The notes under the pieces: model-generated | What the model saw: only the letters and a program-made list of their open reading frames with translations | The model's database searches: none | Told to the model about the DNA's origin: nothing | Made by a program: the position numbers and the translations under genes | In this document: one piece after another, positions 56,645 to 64,000 of the stretch | Layout of the letters: every line of letters starts with the position of its first letter | How positions within the stretch are numbered: position 1 is the first letter of the stretch | NCBI GenBank assembly: GCA_029204225.1 | Contig: CM055112.1 | Location: forward strand, 29,230,703-29,294,702 | Direction: 5' to 3' | DNA length: 64,000 nt | Source of the DNA: Diphasiastrum complanatum | Taxonomy: Eukaryota > Streptophyta > Lycopodiopsida > Lycopodiales > Lycopodiaceae

Positions 56645-59399
56645 ATGGCAGAATCAATTAAGATCGGAGTTCGAAGATGCATAGCCTATAAAAGCAAAAA
56701 AGAGCTATGGGCACTATTGCTTGGGGTAACTTCTCTTTGCATATGTGTAATCTTTGTTTGCAATTTAGCATCAATTGTTTCTCAGGTGGATTCACCCTCT
56801 AAGTCTGTAGACAAGGAAGAAGATTTGAGGAGGCAGGCGGCTATTTGTGATCGGACGCAGTATCCTGCAGCCTGGGAACTCAAAGCAGATCAGATCACAA
56901 TACTTGTGAATGGATTTGCAGAAGCTCGCCTTCCCCTTCTGCAGGCATCCATGCAAAAATACTCAGCTTCTCCAGAGGTGCACTTTATCTTCGTCCTCTG
57001 GGGCAATGTGTCCACTCCCCACTCGGTCCTTCAAAGCGCCACCTTCTTCAGTGTAGGCTCACCGATCTATGTTGTGAGACAAAACTCCACAAGCTTGAAC
57101 GATCGATTTCTGCCTAGGCCTTACATCAAAACCAGGGCAGTGATGGTCTGTGATGATGATATCACCATTGAGCTGGAAGATCTCAAATTTGCACTGCAAG
57201 TGTGGAGTGAAAATCAGAGGCAAATTGTGGGCTTTTTTCCAAGAACTCATTCCTATAATCTGAACACCAAGTCTTGGATCTACACCAAAAGCGCAACGCG
57301 GTACTCGATCATGCTTACAAAGCTCATGATTATAGCCACAGAATTCCTATATCTCTATACCTGCAAGATGCCTCCAGGCGTGAAAGAGTATGTGGATGAA
57401 GGAATGAACTGTGAGGATATTGCTATGAATTTCCTCGTGTCAAGCTATGGTGGACAAGGTCCCTTGTTTGTAGCAGGAAAGCCACAAGACTGGGGAGATA
57501 CTCACTCCTCGGCCAATGACCTGAATACTATGGGGCTTAGTGCTCGCATAGGGCACAGAAAGGATCGAGGAGATTGCATTGGGGCTTTTCAGAGGCTGTG
57601 GGGAAGCATGGAACTGAGGTATACTTCTGTCAAAGCAATACCAGATGTGGAAGAACAGGTTCTCTGTGATAAATTTGGAGTTTTGATCCACTGTGATGCT
57701 ATTGTCTTCTCTCGGCGTGAAGCCCTGAGAATTGCTGGCAAACAGATAATAGCATCCAAGGCTCTCTTTGCATATGTGACAATTCTGTCATCTTGCAAAC
57801 TCCTGAATGCTTCTTTTGTGCTGGCACAATCCCTTCGCAGCACAGGCACTGTTCATGATCTGGTAGCTCTGCTGCATCCCTCTGCCAACATCAGCGATGA
57901 GCATCCTCTATTGCAGGAGCACTTTGATGTTGTCAGACAGATCCAGTGGAGACATGAGAGCAGGCTTTTCAGGAAAGGGATTGAAAAACTGACTCTTTGG
58001 CTGCTCTCAGAGTACACAAAAGTAGTTTATGTGGATGTTGAGGCATTGGTGATTTCTAATCTAGATCATCTATTTGAACTTTCGGATTTTGCTGCAGGAT
58101 CTCAGACGCTCAATCCACAGTACTTCGATTCAGGGTTTCTTGTATTAAGACCATCTATTGCCACCTACAAGGCAATGATAGATACACTAGAAAAGGCTAA
58201 CATCTCCCATTTGCTAACTGCTGATCATTTCCTGAATGCCTTCTTCAATAGCTGGTTTGAGATGCCAACAAATTATAGGTTAACAATGTGCTATACCGCA
58301 GTGCTACACCATATTTCTGAATCAGATTATCCTCCGGGTTTTGACAGGAATTTTTTTGATAAAAAATTGGGCAATCTTGCAGTTATTCGCTTGCCCAATC
58401 GGACATTTGCTTTGGCTGCTATTGATCCACAGCAGCCAGCATGCACCCACATCTGGTGTAATGTTTGGATTCAAGTTTTTGAAGCTCTGGTGAGGAATTC
58501 TTTTCAACCATATGAAAACGAGAGTCTGCCTGTCGCACAGGGGTTTGCAGCCTCAAAAGTTTACCCTGCTAACCTCACATTGCCTAAGGTTTCTTTTTCA
58601 AGATCAGCAACGGAAAGCACTCTGGAGCAAGGCCAGTCCCAGCTTGAAGCTTTTGCAACAGTCATTTATGAAAATAATACCGGCTGTCTTGAGGGATGGC
58701 TGGTGTCCTTCCAGGAGAACCACTTTCTTAGTAGATCTGTTGAGACATTGTTGATTGTCGTGTCTACCATGGATGAGCAACTGAGGAAATCATACACAGA
58801 ACTGTTCAACAATGTTGTGGTGGTGGATCCAGTTGCATTAAATGGAGAAATCATCCACTCGTCATTTGCATTGCTATACTTATGGAATCAAACTTCATAT
58901 GCGAGGCTAGTTTATGTTGATTTATGCTCCATATTTTTGAAATCCTGCAATGCCCTAAGATTATACTCCACTGGCAGCCATTCCAAATATTTTACTTCCG
59001 GACACATTCTCCACGGAGGTGATGGTGTTGCAGCCTAATAAGCTAACTTACCAGTCGCTTTCGGAAGGCCTTAAAATCTACAAGGTCTTGGATCAATCCT
59101 TTGAAAGTTATGCAAACTTTTACTACAGAGATTGGCACACATGGCCTGCAAAGCACAGACTTGTTCCTTCATTTCGAATTGACATGAGATTTCATACACA
59201 GCTCTTTGAACACATTGAACATTCAACAAAGCTTTTGGTATTCTCTAGCAATCCTCCTATTTGGAGCAGCTCCACCAATTGGACTCCTTTAGAGAAATGG
59301 AAGGTTAAGAAGCGGTGGAAAAGAACTTTGTGTAGCCAAAAATATGCAATCCAAGCAGGTCCCGGTAATGTGACTAAAATATGCAACAATTTGGAGTAG
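56645..59399 (+). CDS. GT64-GT8-GT8 multidomain glycosyltransferase, frameshifted
   Basis: Type II membrane protein with one hydrophobic segment (about residues 22-44), likely Golgi. Residues 75-340: a GT64 (EXTL/EPC1-like) domain with CDDD (DxD at D170-D172), CEDIAMNFLVS (D258) and HRKDRGDCI (304-312). Residues 374-590: a glycogenin-like GT8 domain (VYVDVEALVISNLDHLF, DSGFLVLRPS, TADHFLNAFFNSW) whose DxD reads D464-V-E466. From residue 670: a second GT8-like segment (RLVYVDLCSIFLKS, D759-L-C). The open frame stops at 59036, but its normal continuation, DTFSTEVMVLQPNKLTY and YYRDWHTWP, lies in another frame to 59397. The switch falls near 58930-58960, so a frameshift or an unseen intron. GT64 and GT8 enzymes act in succession on plant GIPC sphingolipid head groups (IPUT1 then GMT1/GINT1), so a role there is an inference. 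I know no plant family with this exact order. The ATG is supported by the conserved copy downstream. Confidence 0.75.
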
Positions 59400-59739
59400 C
59401 GAGTGTTTATTCTCACTACAAACCGATAAGATGGTATTGAGCACAAGTGGTCTGGAAAATGATTTCAACCAGAAGGGCATTTTGGGAAAATACAGCCTTC
59501 TGGCTATATCAGCAACAACTTGGAGATTGAAATCTTTCTTCATGTAAGAGCATGGTTATGGATTCATTTATTCAATTTTCCCTTGTGGTACTTACAAACA
59601 CACATTGTTCCTTGTTCCTTTGCTACCTATGCTATTGGTAAGGATAATGAACCAGATGTGGCTTCTGTTTTGTCTGTGTCAAAAGCTTTACTTGTGAACA
59701 CTATTGTTACAGTTAGGAATCCTATCAAAAGCCTGACTT

Positions 59740-60834
59740 AATGGCGATATCATCATCACAGACCATCACTGCTCTGGTTTTGATGTAAGGCCTAGGCAGA
59801 AATTGATCGTTCAAGCTTGCGGAGTCTTGTCTCACAACATAGATCGGTGAGCCTGCGCTGACAAAGGTAGCGCTCTGAAGGACCGAGCGGGGAGTGGACA
59901 CATTGCCCTAGAGGACGAAGATGGAGTGCACCTCTGGAGAGGCTGAGTATTTTTGCATGGATGCCTGCAGAAGGGGAAGGTGAGCTTCGACAAATCCATT
60001 CACAAGTATTGTTATCTGATCTGCTTTGAGTTCCCAGGCTGCAGGATACTGCGTCCGATCACAAATAGCCGCCTGCCTCCTCAAATCTTCTTCCTTTTGT
60101 ACAAACTCAGAGGGTGAATCCACCTAAGAAACAATTGATGCTAAATTGCAAACAAAGATTACACATATGCAAAGAGAAGTTACCCCCAATAGTGCCCATA
60201 GCTCTTTTATGCTTCTATAGGCTATGTGTCTTCGAACTCTGATCTTAATTGATTCTGCCATTGAGCAGAATCTCCAAAGTGATCCACAACCATCAGGATG
60301 TTATCTTATCTAGAGCCAAAACAATGTGCATTGTGTGCTGCATCAACATATTAACATACAACAAAATTGTATCTGCCAATGATGTGATTGCAAGCAAAAT
60401 CTGCTAGGAATCCAAATATGTGATGCTATTTGATCCAGAGCCAAAACAATGTGCATTGTGTGCATCAACATATTAACATACAACAAAACTGTATCTGCCA
60501 ACGATGTGATTGCAAGCAAGCTCTTGAATAATGTCTACCAGGAATCTAAATATGCAATGGCTGTTATTGCATTGTCTGTGACAAGAACGATCAAGAGAGC
60601 TTCAACACATCATTTACAAATTGTGGGAGCATGAAGCTTACATTTGTAGGAGCAATAAAAACGCATATCAACATTTTGAAGAACACCATTCAAAAGATGG
60701 TCACAAAAACCCATATTCACATGCACATGATCGATCGATCCAACAATAGCATCATCATCAATCGATCAGAGCAGCATTAACAACATGAATTTGTGCATTC
60801 CTCTATCGTTTCTCTCTAATTTAAACTATTTTGT
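59740..60834 (-). pseudogene. Inverted partial copy of the glycosyltransferase 5' end
   Basis: The reverse complement matches 56157-57165: upstream sequence, the tandem duplication, the ATG (here 60261) and the first 170 codons, ending right after the GT64 DDD motif. A one-codon deletion shortens LWALLLG to LWALLG, and CAG is TAG at codon 46 (60124-60126). After the stop the frame stays open (DSPSEFVQKEEDLRRQ) until about 59908. It converges on the parent gene, with its 5' end on the right, and carries a copy of the upstream region. Confidence 0.9.
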
Positions 60835-61796
60835 GATTTATAAACATATACATAGGAGCTTTCACCTGAGAAAATAATTATATACTTAGCTAGTCTTACA
60901 TCAATAATAAGCTCGTCCTACACCAATCACAAAGGTAAGATTATCATAACTAAATAAATATCACCTCTCATGGTGGCTTGAATTTTATAGATCCTTATAG
61001 AAGAATCCATAAGCTAGTATTGTAACTAAAAGAAAATTGAAAGACTGTCACATCTTCAAAATTGCAAAAGGGACAAATTTGAATGCGTGAAAAATTGTCA
61101 AATATGAGCTTGAGATCAACTTAATGTATTCTCAAATCATTTGATCATCATTTAATATGTATACCTAGTGGATAATTGTCAAGCTAGTCAATCTAGACTG
61201 TTGGTACATTGGATGGTTAGGACTTAGTGCATGGAACCATAATCTAGAAGCTTCAATTTGTAGTCTATTAGAACAACAAATAGGTTGGTCTTGATTCATT
61301 ATTTGGTGTCGAATTGGAGAGAAGCACTACACTTGTCTATATTGCTTGCATTTCTCTCTCCACATTGTCTATCTCTTTCTATCTCTCATCTCTCTAAATT
61401 AGTACGTGAAAGAAGTGTATCTCCTACACGAATGTGATCATTACCATGTACTAAAATCTTATTTTCAATTTCATATGAATCCATTATAATTTTAAAAGTA
61501 GGATCTTGATGCATTGTAACTTGCTAGGATACTAGTTTTTGCATCTTTCAAGTTTTATAGTTAAAGATATTTGATTTTGACTTTTTCACATATTCTTTTG
61601 AAAGTTCAAGAGATGGTTTAAAAAACCAAATCATTTTCTTGATAATAAAACTATGATGGAATAATTGAGAAATTTAGAGTTTTGTTGATGTGTGAAACTT
61701 TCTAAAAAAATTAACTCAAAAGTTCAAGACATGATAAAAAGATTAAAAAAAAAAAATTGATATGAAAATTGTGATGGAATAACTGAGAAAACGTAA
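60835..61796. other. Non-coding AT-rich sequence
   Basis: No gene or repeat recognised. Confidence 0.5.
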
Positions 61797-62591
61797 TTGA
61801 AACAATTGAAATTAAAAAATATACATAGTCAAATGTTCCTATCAAGAGATATATCGATGCAAAATTTTCATTCACATTTATTGAGAGATACAAATTCGAA
61901 AAAGGAGAACTTAGCAATAAAACATCATTTGAGTGGGAGTTGGAATATATTGATCGTATTCACCCAAGCAAGAAGTTCACAAGCCCAATATATTATTGTG
62001 GCTACAGATTATTTCACCAAGTGGGTAGATGCCAAGGAAGTACGAACGGCTGATAGGACTACTGCCAAATTTCTATACGAAAACATCATTGTGCACTTCG
62101 GATGTCCGGTGGAGATAGTTAGCAATTTCGTCAATGAGACCATCAAAGTCCTATTGGAGGAATTCTTCGTGATCCATCGATTCAGCACACCATATAATCC
62201 TCGAGGTAATGAGCAGGCAGAATCCTCCAACAAAATCATGTGTAGCATTATCACAAAAGCAGTTGAAGCTAGCAGATCTGATTGGGAACATAAGTTACAT
62301 GCTGTTCTGTGGGCATTCAAGACATCATATAAGGGATGCACTGATCAAACACCATTCCAATCGGTTTATGGTCAAGATGCCGTAATGCCAGCAGAGTTTT
62401 TGGTACCATCATTGAGGGTTGCCAGCATACAACATCTTGATGAGTCCAAATCTCTACAACTGCTCCATGAAGCTCTACATAAACTTTGCAAGACACACCG
62501 ATTGGCTATACATGCACACTGTTTGATACACCCATCAATGGTAGTCGGCTACACAAGTATTGGCCACCTTAGTAACATAGATCAAGCTTGA
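61797..62591 (+). pseudogene. Orphan Ty3/gypsy integrase core
   Basis: IIVATDYFTKWVDAKEVRT carries the first catalytic Asp. FGCPVEIVSNFVNETIK is the second block with N in place of Asp in the SD.G motif. YNPRGNEQAESSNKIM is the Glu block (Q.E kept). FKTSYKGCTDQTPFQSVYGQDAVMP is the usual end of the core in plant gypsy elements. Residues before and after have no integrase similarity. The nearest type is Athila/Tat. With the second Asp changed it is inactive. Confidence 0.85.
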
Positions 62592-63639
62592 TGATGACAT
62601 CTAGATCAATTACGGATGAGATCTAATGCTACAAATTGTCATTACAACAAAATCCAAACAAGATCTAGATCCAGATAGGATTATAAGAGTAGCAGAACAC
62701 CATCTGTCAACAAATAGCCTCTGATGATGCTGATTAGATTTGAAGATCTCAGACAAAAATAACAAAAATAGAGATAAAAATCAATTAAACTGATGAATCA
62801 ACTACCAGATCTACATGAGAACTCTCGTAGGACTCATCATAGTCAGATCTGACCCAAATGGACCCACATAAAGAGCCTCTGGGAGTTCAGACAAGCCAAA
62901 TCTTCAGAATTCTCTCATGTCATCAAGATCACCTTACCAATATTTGTAGACAGTATAAATGGAACCAGAGCTTGAAATTGACCTGCCTATATGGTCAGAT
63001 CTTGAAAGTTCAAAAAAATTGAACAAGTTGGACGATTTTTCCCTTCACGTGAGAGTTGAACCCTCACATGACCTTTATAACTCTCGCAGGGCAGCCAAAT
63101 CAGCTTCTAAACTCTTGCTAACTTCTCTGGGGTCTTAGAAAACTATGAAAACGGTCCCTACAAAAATTGGTATGGAACTGAGTAGTGGAATGTGTTGTTC
63201 TCCTAATACACACTCTATTTTTTCTCTATATAAGTAGGAAATTCGATTCATTTGTCGCTTTACACAGCAAAGCTCTTGCCGAATTTACACTCAAATTTTC
63301 AACTATTTTCGAATGCTCACAAATTTCCTACACACCATGCTCAGCACTTTCTAGCACCTGTTCCAATCTTGTTTCCACTTGTCCCATCTTTATCACATCC
63401 AAATCCATTGTTTTTCTCTTTTCTGAGTTTTTTTCATCTTTTTATGACCCTTAACCATTTTTTCTCCCCCTATCTTACCAAACCTTAGTTGATCTTTCCC
63501 ATCATCATGACCTCTTTCACTAACCCTGACACTCAGCCATCCTGCCCATCTGATGAAACCAAACCACTCAAATCGCTCGACCCGAAGTCCTTCCATTCAC
63601 CCATATTTACGACTGGCCTGCTAACTCCTAGATCACCCC
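62592..63639. other. Non-coding sequence
   Basis: No domain recognised. A frame from 63507 (MTSFTNPDTQPSCPSDE) could be a gag start of the adjacent element, but I cannot support it. Confidence 0.4.
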
Positions 63640-64000
63640 TTTGATCCAAGCTACCCAACCCCTCTTGGAAGCAATTGTGAATGTACTGTACTTTAGGACC
63701 ATAATTGGATCTACAAAAGATCCACAAGAGTGATTGGATGCTTGCTTAACAATCTACCAAAAAACTAGTCATCAAAAAGTTGATCTAGATTGGTAATTTG
63801 ACAAACAACAAGCATTAACAATCAAAAGCATTGATCAACATTGAAATGTGAGTCCACACGTGTGTACTACAGGCTGTAGTATGGCCTTCAAGCTAAGAAA
63901 CAAGTAGAAATTGATCAGGTGCATTTGGATCACAAAAACTCAATGTACATAGTGGAGTTGCTTGAGATTGCCAATGAGCTCCAAAAATATTCTATCTTCT
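63640..64000 (-). repeat. copia LTR fragment at the window edge
   Basis: On the minus strand the block CACACGTGTGGACTCACATT (exact palindrome at 63855-63864) and TTGATCAATGCTTTTGAT match the LTR at 50132-50802. Cut by the window end; its outer border is not defined. Confidence 0.6.

Noticed and set aside
59908-60123. A separate small gene
   Set aside because: It is part of the inverted pseudogene copy, after its TAG at codon 46.

Overview
This is a piece of a large, repeat-rich land-plant nuclear genome. It holds spliced or intron-containing gene remnants, plant-type Ty1/copia and Ty3/gypsy LTR retrotransposons, a plant MAPKKK and an EXTL-like glycosyltransferase. There are no bacterial-type operons or RNA genes. 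The very low gene density would fit a seed-free plant such as a fern, or a gymnosperm, but the sequence alone does not settle the species. Only two loci look like host protein genes: a MAPKKK at 39787-41625 (minus) and a multidomain glycosyltransferase at 56645-59399 (plus).

Layout. 1-895: truncated chromovirus LTR and a small unrecognised ORF. 911-5040: copia-1 (minus), internally deleted between integrase and reverse transcriptase. 5690-6225, 10680-10900 and 11340-11715: three arrays of a degenerate TCTCGACCGAG repeat around a decayed Ty3/gypsy element (6443-10200). 11759-13340: an unidentified multi-exon, stop-containing locus. 13340-15390: 5' end of copia-3. 15430-17200: gypsy-4 gag/protease debris (minus). 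17586-23416: a structurally complete chromovirus (minus) with two 917-bp LTRs, PBS, PPT, CCTAC target duplication and a chromodomain, but without gag and without the RT YxDD segment. 23436-24010: subrepeat element. 24289-32336: a second chromovirus (plus, head-to-head with the first) whose 5' LTR is split by a full-length copia-2 (25158-31475, 795-bp LTRs). 32337-32810: an 85-bp miniature LTR with PBS and leader. 33890-34890: second subrepeat element, microsatellites and two long hairpins. 34900-39786: mostly non-coding, with hairpins and tandem duplications.

39787-41994: MAPKKK and its upstream region. 43990-51180: copia-4, a copia-5 fragment, gypsy-5 with a tRNA-Asp-type PBS, a related copia LTR and a gag fragment. 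51180-55550: AT-rich sequence with no gene seen. 55550-60834: the glycosyltransferase locus, with candidate leader, a tandemly duplicated 5' region, and a 1-kb inverted partial copy of its own 5' end downstream. 61797-62591: orphan gypsy integrase. 63640-64000: copia LTR on the minus strand.

The most interesting material is the glycosyltransferase locus: an apparent GT64-GT8-GT8 fusion with metal-binding residues intact only in GT64, a frameshift in the last domain, and an inverted 5' copy that could give foldback RNA. Other points of note are the enrichment of the palindrome CACACGTGTG in copia LTRs and leaders, the subrepeat (foldback-like) elements, and the paired 134-bp hairpins. The transposons do not work together as a system; they record nested insertion and decay.
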